A stretch of DNA of 64,000 nt. It comes from Streptomyces sp. P9-A4. Its GTDB lineage: Bacteria > Actinomycetota > Actinomycetes > Streptomycetales > Streptomycetaceae. The stretch spans positions 434,001 to 498,000 of the forward strand of contig NZ_JAZIFY010000002.1 in NCBI RefSeq assembly GCF_036634195.1. The letters are read 5' to 3'. The position numbers and the translations under genes are program-made. Below the pieces are notes generated by a model that did not search any database, had not been told where the DNA came from, and saw only the letters and a list, made by a program, of their open reading frames with translations. Positions 1 to 8,861 of the stretch are shown here, piece after piece (position 1 is the first letter of the stretch; the number at the start of each line of letters is the position of its first letter).

Positions 1-1133
1 CTTCCGTCGACCAGGACACGGGTACGGGCAGGGGCTCCTATACGGGTACGGACACGGGCTCCGATACGGGTACGGGCTCCGCTGCGGGCGGCGGGCAGCG
101 GCCCCCCGCACGCGGCGTCCTGCGGATCGGCCCGTGGATCGCCGTGCCCGTACGCCGTACCTCCGTGATCGCCGCCGTGGTGACCCTCCTGCTGCTCGCC
201 GGGGCGGCCGTGGCCACCCTGTCGATGGGGCGGCTCGGCATCGGCCTCGCCGACCTTCCGTCCGCCCTCGCGGGCGAGGCGACGGGCAAGAACGCCTTCG
301 TCCTCAATCGGCTGCGCGGCCCGAGGCTCGTGGTGGCCATCGCCACCGGCGCGGCCTTCGGTCTGTCCGGGGCGCTGTTCCAGTCCGTCACCCGCAACCC
401 GCTGGGCAGTCCGGACGTGATCGGGCTCGGCGCCGGTGCCGGTGCGGGGGCCGCGGCGGCGGCGCTGTTCCTGCCCGATGTGCTGCCGGTGCCCGTCGGG
501 GCGCTGCTCGGCGCGGTGCTCGCGATGGTGGTCGTGTTCCTCGCCACCGGGACCGGATTCCGCAGCCCGGGACGGCTCGTGGTCGCCGGTATCGGCGTGG
601 CCGCGATGGCGACGGCGCTGACCCAGTACGTCGTCTACTCCGTCGAGCGCGACAAGGCCAGCGCGCTGACCGCGTACATCAACGGCAGCCTCGCCGCCCG
701 TTCCTGGGACGACGCGACGACCATCTGGACGGTGCTGCTGCTCTCCCTGCCGTTCGCGGCGCTCCTCGCGCGGCCTCTGTCCGTCGGCGAGATGGGCGAC
801 GACCTCGCCACCGGCCTCGGTGCCCGGCCGGGCCGGACGGCCACCGCGGCGGTCGCGCTGTCCATCGTGCTCTCGGCGGCGGCCGTCGGCGTCGCGGGAC
901 CCATCGCGTTCGTCTCCCTGACGGCGCCGCAGATCGCCAAGCGCGTCACGCGCAGCGGCGGCCCGCACCTGGTCATGTCGACCCTGCTGGGGGCCCTGCT
1001 CCTGGTCCTGGCCGACCTCACGGCGCAGCAGCTGCCGCTGTTCGACAACCTGCCGGTCGGTCTGTACACGATGGCCCTCGGGGGCACGTACCTGGGCTAT
1101 CTCCTGCTGAGGGAGTGGAAGCGCCCCGTGTGA
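1..1133 (+). CDS. FecCD-family iron-siderophore ABC transporter permease (5' truncated by window)
   Basis: Inner-membrane permease of a FecCD/BtuC-type importer, which moves ferric siderophores or a similar chelate across the membrane with an ATPase and a binding protein that are not in this window. From the GTG at 144 the protein has 329 residues, the usual family length, with about nine hydrophobic segments and the conserved GxxFQxxTRNPLxxPDxxG region and the GPIxFVxLxxPxIA signature near residue 250. The frame is also open from base 3, without a stop, through a Gly/Thr-rich stretch and then RGVLRIGPW, so the true start is probably upstream of the window. It ends before a strong hairpin terminator. 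It lies about 30 kb from the NRPS cluster and need not serve its product. Confidence 0.85.
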   Translation, partial: SVDQDTGTGRGSYTGTDTGSDTGTGSAAGGGQRPPARGVLRIGPWIAVPVRRTSVIAAVVTLLLLAGAAVATLSMGRLGIGLADLPSALAGEATGKNAFVLNRLRGPRLVVAIATGAAFGLSGALFQSVTRNPLGSPDVIGLGAGAGAGAAAAALFLPDVLPVPVGALLGAVLAMVVVFLATGTGFRSPGRLVVAGIGVAAMATALTQYVVYSVERDKASALTAYINGSLAARSWDDATTIWTVLLLSLPFAALLARPLSVGEMGDDLATGLGARPGRTATAAVALSIVLSAAAVGVAGPIAFVSLTAPQIAKRVTRSGGPHLVMSTLLGALLLVLADLTAQQLPLFDNLPVGLYTMALGGTYLGYLLLREWKRPV

Positions 1134-1158
1134 CGCGGGCGGTGAGGCGGAGGAAGTG

Positions 1159-1199
1159 CGGCGTACGGCCCGGGTCATCCCGATCCGGGCCGTACGCCG
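1159..1199. terminator. Bidirectional hairpin terminator
   Basis: A perfect 15-bp inverted repeat (arms 1159-1173 and 1185-1199, 11-base loop) lies between the convergent permease gene and histidine phosphatase-like gene. It lacks a T-run, as is usual in Streptomyces. Confidence 0.7.
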
Positions 1200-1237
1200 A
1201 TTCCGTTCACGGCCGATGGAGAGGGCCGCCGGTGGTT

Positions 1238-1816
1238 CTACTCGGATTCGGGGCGGAGGGTCTCGCCGACGCGTAGGTTCCAGCGCCCGGCACGGCCACT
1301 GAAGTGGACGGCGACCAAGGGGCGGACGTCGAGCCGCAGGGCGGCCTCGTCCGGGGCCGCGAGCGCGTGGACCGTCGCGGCGCGGATCACGTCGGGTTCG
1401 GCGACGACGTGGACGCGTCCGGAGCCGGCCTGGAGGGTGTCGAGCCAGCCGCCGACCCGTACGCGGAGGTCGCGCAGGGACTCCCCGCCGTGGGGTGCCG
1501 CCGTCGGGTCGGACAACCAGGCGGCGACGGCGGGTTCCTCGGCGGCGGCGACGGCCGCGAGGGACCGGCCGCGCCACCGTCCCATGGAGCAGCCGGCCAG
1601 TTCGGCCACCGCCTCGGGGGCGAGTCCGAGGGCCCGCGCGGTGCGCAGGCAGCGCGCGGACGGCGAGCAGTACGCGCGCGTGGAGGCGGCCACGGCGGAG
1701 GCGACGGCCTCGGCGCGCGCGATGCCCTCGTCGTCCAGGGGGCTGTCGTCGTCGAAGCGGACGTCGCGCAGCGCTCCGCTCGTTCCGGGGGAGATCAGCG
1801 TCAGCCGGACGGTCAT
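1238..1816 (-). CDS. Degenerate histidine-phosphatase-family protein next to cbtBA
   Basis: 192 residues from the ATG giving MTVRLTLISPG. A longer frame exists to 1942, but its extra N-terminus is low-complexity Pro/Arg. The fold of the phosphoglycerate-mutase/histidine-phosphatase family can be traced: the N-terminal strand, the SARCLRTARAL helix equivalent to the conserved RAxxTA region, and a late strand-loop-helix. The catalytic RHG is replaced by SPG at residues 8-10, and the second catalytic His (normally in an AHG motif) falls in VVAEPDVIRA, so both active-site histidines appear to be missing. It is divergent from the B12-riboswitch-controlled cobalt transport genes, a pairing seen in other actinomycetes from memory, which suggests a cobalt or corrinoid role that is not classical phosphatase activity. 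Confidence 0.7.
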   Translation of the reverse strand: MTVRLTLISPGTSGALRDVRFDDDSPLDDEGIARAEAVASAVAASTRAYCSPSARCLRTARALGLAPEAVAELAGCSMGRWRGRSLAAVAAAEEPAVAAWLSDPTAAPHGGESLRDLRVRVGGWLDTLQAGSGRVHVVAEPDVIRAATVHALAAPDEAALRLDVRPLVAVHFSGRAGRWNLRVGETLRPESE

Positions 1817-1944
1817 CGGGGTCCTTCTCGGTCGGCGAGGGGCGGGCGCGGCGTGGGGCGAGGTGAGGGGGCGTGGGTTTCGGTGGGGGGTGTGATGGGG
1901 CGTGCAGGGGGAGCGTACGGGGGGCCGGGGCGGGTGATCCATGC

Positions 1945-2105
1945 CTCACGCCCTTGGCGGCGGACTCGGCGCGCGGTACCGTCGGGCGACATTTGAAGAA
2001 CGTGACGACGGCGAGACGGAAGTCCGGTGAGAACCCGGTACGGTCGCGCCACTGTATGCCGATGCACCCCCTCCCGAGGTGGGGTCACGGCGAGTCAGAC
2101 CCGTG
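1945..2105 (+). ncRNA. Cobalamin (AdoCbl) riboswitch
   Basis: The core reads GGAAGTCCGGTGAGAACCC (2028-2036 region), then a short variable arm and CGCGCCACTGT (2046-2055), which is the B12 box. GAGTCAGACCC near 2092-2102 matches the closing 3' side. It lies about 55 bases upstream of cbtB, on the same strand. In this class cobalamin binding represses the downstream gene, here cobalt uptake. The 5' boundary is approximate. Confidence 0.88.
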
Positions 2106-2159
2106 GACCGTCGTCCTGCACCACCGATCGGGACGCGAGTTCCCGCAGGAGGTTCCATC

Positions 2160-2387
2160 ATGGCCGAGGCCGTCGTGTCCGCTGCCGTACCCACCCCTTC
2201 CGTGACCGTTCCGGCTCCGCTGCCCGTCCGGGCCGTCCTTCCCTGGGCCTTCTTCGTCGGCCTTCTCGCGCTCGTCGCGCTGTACTTCGTGGGCGCCGAG
2301 CAGGGCGCCACCTCGCTGATCGCGGGCTCCGACGTGCACGAGTGGGTGCACGACGGACGTCATCTGCTCGGCTTCCCCTGCCACTGA
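2160..2387 (+). CDS. cbtB: CbtB, cobalt transporter subunit
   Basis: A 75-residue protein with one membrane helix (about residues 25-45) and the C-terminal His/Cys signature VHEWVHDGRHLLGFPCH, which is diagnostic of CbtB and supplies probable cobalt ligands. The ATG is preceded by GCAGGAGGTTCC, a good ribosome site. A frame-open extension upstream runs through the riboswitch and is not real. It is the first gene of the cbtB-cbtA pair and lies under a cobalamin riboswitch, so it is expected to be expressed when B12 is low. It acts at the cytoplasmic membrane with CbtA. Confidence 0.93.
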   Translation: MAEAVVSAAVPTPSVTVPAPLPVRAVLPWAFFVGLLALVALYFVGAEQGATSLIAGSDVHEWVHDGRHLLGFPCH

Positions 2388-2401
2388 GAGGCGATACGCG
2401 C

Positions 2402-3268
2402 ATGCACGCCTCAACAGTCAGATCACTGCTGGTCCGTGGGATGCTCGCGGGCCTGATCGCCGGACTCTTCGCCTTCGCCGTCGCCTACGTGGTGGGCGAG
2501 CCGCCCGTGAACGGTGCCATCGCGGTGGAGGAGGCCCACTCCGCGCAGGCGCCGCACGCTGGTCATGGCGGCACCACGGTCGCGGAGTCCGGGAAGTCCG
2601 TGGGGTCCGGGGAGTCCTCTGCGGCCGGACACGCGCACGAGGGTCAGGCGGAACAGGAGGAAGCGGCGGTGAGCCGTACCGTCCAGTCGACCCTGGGTCT
2701 CGCCACGGGCGTTCTCGTCTACGGTGTGGCGCTGGGCGGCATCGCCGCGCTCGCCTTCTCGTTCGCGCTGGGCCGGATCGGCCGGTTCAGTCCCAGGGCG
2801 ACGGCCGCGCTGACGGCCGGAGCGGCGTTCACGACCGTGTATCTGGTTCCGTTCCTGAAGTATCCGGCGACTCCGCCGGCCGTCGGCAACCCCGACACCA
2901 TCGGGAAGCGCACCACCCTGTTCTTCCTGATGATCCTGCTCAGCGTGCTCCTCGGCGTCGCGGCCGTGATCGCGGGCCGGCGGCTCGCACCGCGTCTCGG
3001 CAACTGGAACGCGAGCCTGGCCGCCGGCGCCGGGTTCGTCGTCGTGACCGCCGTCGCCTTCGCCGTACTCCCGCCGAACGACGACGCGGTCCAGGCGAGC
3101 TTCCCCGCCGCCCTGCTCTGGGAGTTCAGGTTGGCCTCGCTGGCCATCCAACTGGTGCTGTGGGCCGTGTTCGGAGTGGTCTTCGGCATCCTCGCCCAGA
3201 AGACGCTGACGGAACGGACGGCCGCCGCCGCTCCGCCCGCCCCGCTCACGGCACCCCTCGCGGACTGA
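2402..3268 (+). CDS. cbtA: CbtA, cobalt transporter integral membrane subunit
   Basis: 288 residues, 14 bases after cbtB. The first helix (residues 8-32) is followed by a soluble loop rich in His, Glu and Gly (residues 40-85, several H residues such as HAGHGG and HAHEG) that could gather metal ions. Four more hydrophobic segments follow, near residues 100-125, 135-150, 170-195 and 205-275. The MLAGLIAGLFAF start and the FPAALLWEFRLASLAIQL region near the end are typical of CbtA. With CbtB it forms a predicted cobalt uptake system that feeds B12 synthesis; the glutamate mutase encoded about 51 kb downstream is a B12 user. Confidence 0.9.
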   Translation: MHASTVRSLLVRGMLAGLIAGLFAFAVAYVVGEPPVNGAIAVEEAHSAQAPHAGHGGTTVAESGKSVGSGESSAAGHAHEGQAEQEEAAVSRTVQSTLGLATGVLVYGVALGGIAALAFSFALGRIGRFSPRATAALTAGAAFTTVYLVPFLKYPATPPAVGNPDTIGKRTTLFFLMILLSVLLGVAAVIAGRRLAPRLGNWNASLAAGAGFVVVTAVAFAVLPPNDDAVQASFPAALLWEFRLASLAIQLVLWAVFGVVFGILAQKTLTERTAAAAPPAPLTAPLAD

Positions 3269-3329
3269 CCGCCGACGGACAGGACCGCCGGACGGCAGGA
3301 CTGACCGCCGATCCAGCCACGTCCCCAGC

Positions 3330-3363
3330 ACCGCCCCGTACGCGCTCCGGCGCGCGGGGCGGT
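3330..3363 (+). terminator. Hairpin terminator after cbtBA
   Basis: A 9-bp perfect stem (arms 3330-3338 and 3355-3363) with further partial GC pairing inside lies 62 bases after the cbtA stop and upstream of the helicase gene. Confidence 0.5.
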
Positions 3364-3487
3364 GTCACGTTCGCGACAACTGCGGCCATAACGGCCATGG
3401 TTGACCGATTTGGCGTCTCTCCCCCACCCCACCTCCATATACTGAGCGCACACGTCCCATCACGTTCTGCATGCGGAGGGTCCCCTC

Positions 3488-6400
3488 TTGCGTGGTCGCG
3501 CTCAGCCGACCGACGAGATCCGGCGCGTCGGAGGTCTCGCGGACACCGCGCCACGACCGCCCTGGCACGAACGAGCCAGGGACGCCGTCGTGGCGGGCCT
3601 CTTCGACGCCGACCTCGCGTCCGAGGCCGAAGGTCTCGCGCGGGCGGGCCTGTTGACGCGGCGGGACCTGCGCGTGCTCCTTCTGGTGACCGACGACCAT
3701 CCCGGGTGGCTCCCGGCCCGAAGGCTTGCCGTGGAAGCGCTGCGGGACATCCCGGAAGCGCCGCAGCAGGTGCTCTCCGCGCACGCGCGGATCGAGCACT
3801 GGCCGCCGGTCGCGTACGAGGAATCCGCGAGTCACCAGCCCGACGGGCGCGTGCGGCACACGGCGGCGGTACGGCTCGGGCCACCCGACGGACCGGTGAC
3901 CGGCCCGGCCCGGAGCGGGCCGACGGCGGCAGTGGCCCGCCGGTCCGCCGCCCACGCCCTGCTCCACCGGCTCGCCGGCGTCGAGCCGAGCGACCTCGCA
4001 CCCGGACACTCCGAACAGGGGCAGGGGCGGCTGTCGTTCCGGGGGTTGAGCACCGAGGTCTTCGAGGCGCTGCTCCACTCCCGCGTATCGGAACAACGGG
4101 AACCAGGCGCGGAGTTGCTGGCGGAGATCGCCCGCCGGGCCGACTCCGCGCAGCTGCGACAGCCACACATCCGGCTTCTCCTGCTCGACGCCCGGGGGCC
4201 CGCCTGGCGGGAGCCGCGCATTCTCGCCCTCCGCCTCGCTGCGGGCGAGCGGACGGCGCCCGCCGCACTGTTGCGGCGGCACGCGGACGCCCGGGGCGCA
4301 GAGCTTCGAAACACCGTCGTCGCGACCGACGGGGCGTTCTCCTGCCGCTGGAGCTGGGACGGTGGCGACGGGCGTACCGTCGACGGCGCCGAGCGCACCG
4401 CGCACGAACATCGGGAGGCCGTGCACCGGGGCGCGGTCGCGCTCCTCGCCGAACTGACGGGCCTGCCCGAGCCCGAGCAAAGACGAGCGGACCAGGAGAC
4501 CGGGGCGGCCCGCAGGACTCCGCGCATCCGGCCCGTCCCCGCTGGTCAGGATCCGGTGAAGTACCTGAACAAGTACACCCAGTTGGACATGATCTCCAAG
4601 CCGGGTTCGACCTTCACCACAGCCCCGAAGAGCGTCCTCTGCTCGTACACCTGCACCCTCGTACGCACCGGGGTGGAGGTCTCGGTCAGTCGTCGGGAGA
4701 AGACGAGGGCGGATGCCCGCCGCGCCGCCGCCTCCGCCCTGCTGGCGGAGCTGGCCGCGCTCGACGCCGAACCCAGTGCTTCCGGTGCCGTACCGCCGCA
4801 GGCGACGGGGTCGGGCCGCTCGGTGTCGGACTCACCGAGTGTCGCACCGGAGGCACATGAGGAATCCGAGGTCCGCGAGCTCTCTCAACTCCCGCCGGTC
4901 TCTCGAATCGCTGCGATCCCCGCGGTGGGAGCCGCTGAGCTCGTCGAGCCGGGCGAACCCGTCGAACCCGTCGAAGCCGTCGAGCCCGCCGAGAAGGCCC
5001 GAGCCGCCGTCGCGAGGGCGCTTGCGGCCGGATGCGCCCTCGCCTTTCTCCCCGCTGACGGCGAGCCCGCCGGGCTCCTCCTCCACCGGGCCGACGCCGC
5101 GCCGATGCCGGGAAACCCTCCTCCGGCCCCGCTCGCCGTGACGCGCCGCACGCTGCTCCCGCCGCAGACTGCCAGCCCCTCCCCTGCCCCAGGCCGCGTC
5201 CGGGTCTCGGGGTGGCGGGTGCCGCTGGCCCACGCCGTACCCGTACTCCTGCGCCGGGACCGCGAGGCCGCGTGGCATCCCACGGCGGCGGGGTGGGCGG
5301 AGGCGGCCCGACTCGGGCTCGGGGCCGTTTCCGCCGGGCTCGTCCACCCGGCGCTCACCGCCGATGGGGTGGACCGGTGGCGGGTCGGGCCGCTGCCCGC
5401 CGCCACCGTCAGCGCCGTGGGGGAACTGGTCCGCCGGATGGCTCCGTACGTCCACGCCGTGGCGGTCGACGGCGGCGGGCACCCGGCGGCCGGGGAGGAC
5501 GCCGTGCCGGCGTTCCTCGACGCCCTGGCGGACGGCGTGCTGCGTACCCCGGCGGCTGCCCTCTTCGGCAGCGGACCGTTCCTCGGACCCACCGGCGGCC
5601 CTCTGCCGGAAGCTGATGTCGTGGCCGTGCGGCCGTGGCTGGACGCCGTGGAGGACGTGCTCGACGACGGCCCGCCTCCCGGGCTCGTCGTCGAGTTCGC
5701 CGAGCCCTCCGAAGAGGAGGCCGCGGCCGGACGGCTGACCGCCCGGCTGCTCGTGGCCGTCGACCCCGCCCGGCCGGACGAGGCGGTGGCCGCCGACGTA
5801 CTGCGCGGTCCGGCCCCTGTGGGAGGCGTCGAGCCGCACCACCTGCGCGCGCGAGTACGCCGTCGGCTGGAGCGCGCGACCAGGCAATGCACCGGTGCGC
5901 TCGACGGGCTGCTCCCTCTGCCCGCCCGGTTCGTACTGGACTCGGCGGGAATCGGGCAGCTGCTCGAATCCGAACAAGACCTGCAAGAGGTGGGGTTGAC
6001 GCTTCGGTGGCCGCCCGCCCTGCGCGACCTGCTGTCCGCCGGCACGGTCGTCGGGGCGGACCCGTACGAGAACGCCGACGACGACAAGGGTCTCGACGTC
6101 GAGATCCATGCCGGGGGCGCCTTCGATGGCGCGCCCAGTCACGACACCCCCGCTCCCGGATTCCCGCTGCGCCCCCGCCCCGAGGGCGGTGCGCCTCGGT
6201 TCAGCCTCCGGGCGCTGCTCGACTTCCGCTGGCAGTTCGCGCTCGGGGAGGACGTGCTGAGCGAGGCCGAACTCGATGAACTCGCCGAAGCCACCCGCCC
6301 CCTCGTGCGGGTAAGGGACCGTTGGGTGCTGCTCGATCCCGTGACGGCAGCGCGCGTACGCCACCGGGAGATCGGCCGGCTCTCCGGGGTCGACGCACTC

Positions 6401-7957
6401 TCCGCGGCCCTCACCGGCACCGTCGCCGTCGACGGCCTGACGGTGCCGTGCCGGGCGGGTGGCGGCCTCGCCGTCGTCGTGGACGTGCTGCGGCGCGGCG
6501 AGCACACCACCCCGGTGCCCACGCCCACCGGACTCCACGCGCGGCTGCGCGGCTACCAGGAAAGGGCGTTGGCCTGGCTGGCGCACACCGGCGGGATCGG
6601 GTTCGGTGCGGTCCTCGCGGACGACATGGGCCTGGGCAAGACGCTCACGGCCATCGCGTACACCCTGCACCGTCACGAGAACGGGCACAGCGGCCCGGTC
6701 CTCGTGGTGTGTCCGTCCTCGCTGGTGACCAACTGGGAGCGGGAGTTCCGCCGGTTCGCGCCGCACCTCGACGTGGTGGTCCACCACGGCACGCGGCGCG
6801 GTCTCGACGCCGCGGGCGACCGGACCGTCGTCCTCACCACGTACGGTGTGCTCCGCCGTGACGACGAACTCACCTCGCGCAGCTGGGACTTGGTCATCGC
6901 GGACGAGGCCCAGCACGCCAAGAACCACGGCTCCGCCACCGCCCACCGGCTGCGGGCACTGGACTCCACGACGCGGCTGGCCCTGTCCGGGACTCCGGTG
7001 GAGAACAACCTGTCCGAGCTGTGGTCGCTGCTCGACTGGGCGAACCCGGGGCTCTTCGGCCCGCTCAGGACCTTCCGCTCCCGGTACGCGGCTCCCGCCG
7101 AGCGCGAGCCGGACGGTCCGGCCGCGCGGGCGCTCGCCCGGCTGATCGCACCCTTCCTCCTGCGTCGGCGCAAGACCGACCCGCATGTCGCTCCCGAGCT
7201 GCCGGCGAAGGTCGAGACCCGGCGGATCGTCGAGCTCACCGCAGAGCAGGTCGCCCTGTACGAGGCCGTCGTCCGCGAGACGATGGAGCAGATCGCCCAG
7301 TCGCCGTCCCTCGCACGGTCCGGTCTGGTGTTCAAGCTCATCACGGCCTTGAAGCAGATCACCAACCATCCCGCGCACTACTGGGGCGAGGAGCACCCAG
7401 GCCCGTCCCGGACAGGGGAGTTCGCCGCCCGGTCGGCGAAGCTCGAAGCCCTGGGCGAGCTGGTGGAGTCGATCACCGGGCGCGGTGAGGCGATGCTCGT
7501 GTTCACCAGCTACGTCACCATGGGCCGTCTCCTCACCGATCACCTCACGCACCTCGGCCACCGCCCCCTGTTCCTGCACGGCGGTCTGAACACGCGGCAA
7601 CGGCAGGAGTTGGTCGACGCCTTCCAGGCGGGCGGTTCACCGGTGTTCGTCCTCTCCGTGAAGGCGGGTGGCACCGGCCTCACCCTGACCAGGGCGAGTC
7701 ATGTCGTCCACTTCGACCGCAGCTGGAACGCCGCCGTCGAGGACCAGGCTTCCGACCGCGCGCACCGGATCGGGCAGCGCCGGACCGTCACCGTCCACCG
7801 ACTCGTCACGAGGGGAACGATCGAGGACCGGATCGACCAACTCCTCACCCATAAAAGGGCCTTGCAGAACACGGTCCTCGGGGCGGGCGAGTCGGGGGTG
7901 GCCCGACTGGGCGACCGCGAACTCACGGAACTCGTCGCGCTGGGAGGCCCGTCGTGA
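3488..7957 (+). CDS. SNF2-family helicase with N-terminal dsRNA-binding-like repeats
   Basis: 1,489 residues from a TTG at 3488, preceded by GCGGAGGG at good spacing. The C-terminal third is a complete SNF2 ATPase: Walker A LADDMGLGKT at about 1043-1052, DEAQ at 1139-1142, LSGTPVENN near 1166 and motif VI DRAHRIGQ from 1423. The N-terminal part is unusual. Residues about 353-425 read like a double-stranded RNA-binding domain (DPVKYLNKYTQ, then a beta region, then TRADARRAAASALLAEL), and residues about 95-160 and 290-325 have the same strand-then-AAxxLL helix pattern. The middle is degenerate and resembles the long N-terminal region of bacterial SNF2 proteins. It is coupled to the next gene by overlap. 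Likely a nucleic-acid translocase in repair, RNA metabolism or defence; the role is inferred. Confidence 0.85.
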   Translation: MRGRAQPTDEIRRVGGLADTAPRPPWHERARDAVVAGLFDADLASEAEGLARAGLLTRRDLRVLLLVTDDHPGWLPARRLAVEALRDIPEAPQQVLSAHARIEHWPPVAYEESASHQPDGRVRHTAAVRLGPPDGPVTGPARSGPTAAVARRSAAHALLHRLAGVEPSDLAPGHSEQGQGRLSFRGLSTEVFEALLHSRVSEQREPGAELLAEIARRADSAQLRQPHIRLLLLDARGPAWREPRILALRLAAGERTAPAALLRRHADARGAELRNTVVATDGAFSCRWSWDGGDGRTVDGAERTAHEHREAVHRGAVALLAELTGLPEPEQRRADQETGAARRTPRIRPVPAGQDPVKYLNKYTQLDMISKPGSTFTTAPKSVLCSYTCTLVRTGVEVSVSRREKTRADARRAAASALLAELAALDAEPSASGAVPPQATGSGRSVSDSPSVAPEAHEESEVRELSQLPPVSRIAAIPAVGAAELVEPGEPVEPVEAVEPAEKARAAVARALAAGCALAFLPADGEPAGLLLHRADAAPMPGNPPPAPLAVTRRTLLPPQTASPSPAPGRVRVSGWRVPLAHAVPVLLRRDREAAWHPTAAGWAEAARLGLGAVSAGLVHPALTADGVDRWRVGPLPAATVSAVGELVRRMAPYVHAVAVDGGGHPAAGEDAVPAFLDALADGVLRTPAAALFGSGPFLGPTGGPLPEADVVAVRPWLDAVEDVLDDGPPPGLVVEFAEPSEEEAAAGRLTARLLVAVDPARPDEAVAADVLRGPAPVGGVEPHHLRARVRRRLERATRQCTGALDGLLPLPARFVLDSAGIGQLLESEQDLQEVGLTLRWPPALRDLLSAGTVVGADPYENADDDKGLDVEIHAGGAFDGAPSHDTPAPGFPLRPRPEGGAPRFSLRALLDFRWQFALGEDVLSEAELDELAEATRPLVRVRDRWVLLDPVTAARVRHREIGRLSGVDALSAALTGTVAVDGLTVPCRAGGGLAVVVDVLRRGEHTTPVPTPTGLHARLRGYQERALAWLAHTGGIGFGAVLADDMGLGKTLTAIAYTLHRHENGHSGPVLVVCPSSLVTNWEREFRRFAPHLDVVVHHGTRRGLDAAGDRTVVLTTYGVLRRDDELTSRSWDLVIADEAQHAKNHGSATAHRLRALDSTTRLALSGTPVENNLSELWSLLDWANPGLFGPLRTFRSRYAAPAEREPDGPAARALARLIAPFLLRRRKTDPHVAPELPAKVETRRIVELTAEQVALYEAVVRETMEQIAQSPSLARSGLVFKLITALKQITNHPAHYWGEEHPGPSRTGEFAARSAKLEALGELVESITGRGEAMLVFTSYVTMGRLLTDHLTHLGHRPLFLHGGLNTRQRQELVDAFQAGGSPVFVLSVKAGGTGLTLTRASHVVHFDRSWNAAVEDQASDRAHRIGQRRTVTVHRLVTRGTIEDRIDQLLTHKRALQNTVLGAGESGVARLGDRELTELVALGGPS

Positions 7958-8664
7958 TGCGGGAGACGTCCGGACGCGAACGCGGGGACGGGGTCGGGGC
8001 CAAGCTCTCGCTCGGGGCCGGGGCCCAGCGCAGGAGGGATGCCATTCCCGTACTGGACAGGGTGACGACTCCTCCCCCGCCGCCACTCCCGACCCTGGAC
8101 GCGCTCCGGGCACTCGTCGCCGACGCGGCGCATCGCGCGGCTGCCCTCCTGGCGACCCAGGGCGGCGAATCCACCAGTGACGGCGACGACGGAATCGACT
8201 ACGGCGGGTACGGCATCGACGAAGTCACCGCCGACATCGCCCGCTTCGTCGCACAGAGCGGGGACGACGTCCATACGGGTCCCGCCGCCGCTCACCTGGG
8301 GATCGGCGTCGGGGAAATGCGGCGGCTCGCGACGGCCCATCGCTACGGCGGCCGGGCGGCCGTCGCCACCTGCCTCGCGCCACGGCACGCCGATCCCGAT
8401 GTGCTCGCCGCCGCCGAGCACGCGGTCCAGCCGCTGCGCCCCTCGCCCACCGCACCCGTCGAGCGCCACCACAACCACCTCACCGATGCACCCGCCCGCG
8501 TCCAGCTTCGTTACGGGCCCGACAACCGCTGGCACCCGTACGTCGAGCGCTACGACATCTGGCACCCGGCCGGCCCACCGAACACCGACCCGGCCGCCGC
8601 GTACAGAACGGCCCGCACGGCCCTCCGCGGGCCAGGCGCACAGCCGAAGCCACCACGTCACTGA
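7954..8664 (+). CDS. Unknown protein translationally coupled to the SNF2 helicase
   Basis: 236 residues; GTG at 7954 or ATG at 7957, overlapping the helicase stop, so the two are almost certainly translated together. I recognise no named domain. Visible parts are a basic, Pro-rich N-terminus, an Asp/Gly-rich stretch (DGDDGIDYGGYGIDEV), a predicted helix-turn-helix-like segment (TADIARFVAQSG through LGIGVGEMRRLATAHRYGG, about residues 90-130) and a compact His/Trp/Tyr-rich C-terminus (NRWHPYVERYDIWHP). The overlap suggests it is a partner or specificity subunit of the helicase. No catalytic motif is apparent. Confidence 0.7.
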   Translation: MMRETSGRERGDGVGAKLSLGAGAQRRRDAIPVLDRVTTPPPPPLPTLDALRALVADAAHRAAALLATQGGESTSDGDDGIDYGGYGIDEVTADIARFVAQSGDDVHTGPAAAHLGIGVGEMRRLATAHRYGGRAAVATCLAPRHADPDVLAAAEHAVQPLRPSPTAPVERHHNHLTDAPARVQLRYGPDNRWHPYVERYDIWHPAGPPNTDPAAAYRTARTALRGPGAQPKPPRH

Positions 8665-8861
8665 ACCAGGCCCACGCACACCTCAGGCCGCCCGGGTGTC
8701 GTCGACCATTCGGCATATCTCCGGTCTCGTTGTCACGCTTCACCTAGAGTGCGGATGGGGTGGCACCAACTGGAGTGCCGTAAGCGGACTTTGGATCTGC
8801 TTTTCTGATCCGCCACCCGAATGAACTCGTCCACGCGTCGACTGAACGGAGTCCCACCGCC

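Noticed and set aside
1..1133. FecCD permease as importer of the NRPS product
   Set aside because: It is about 30 kb away with unrelated genes between, and nothing ties it to the cluster.
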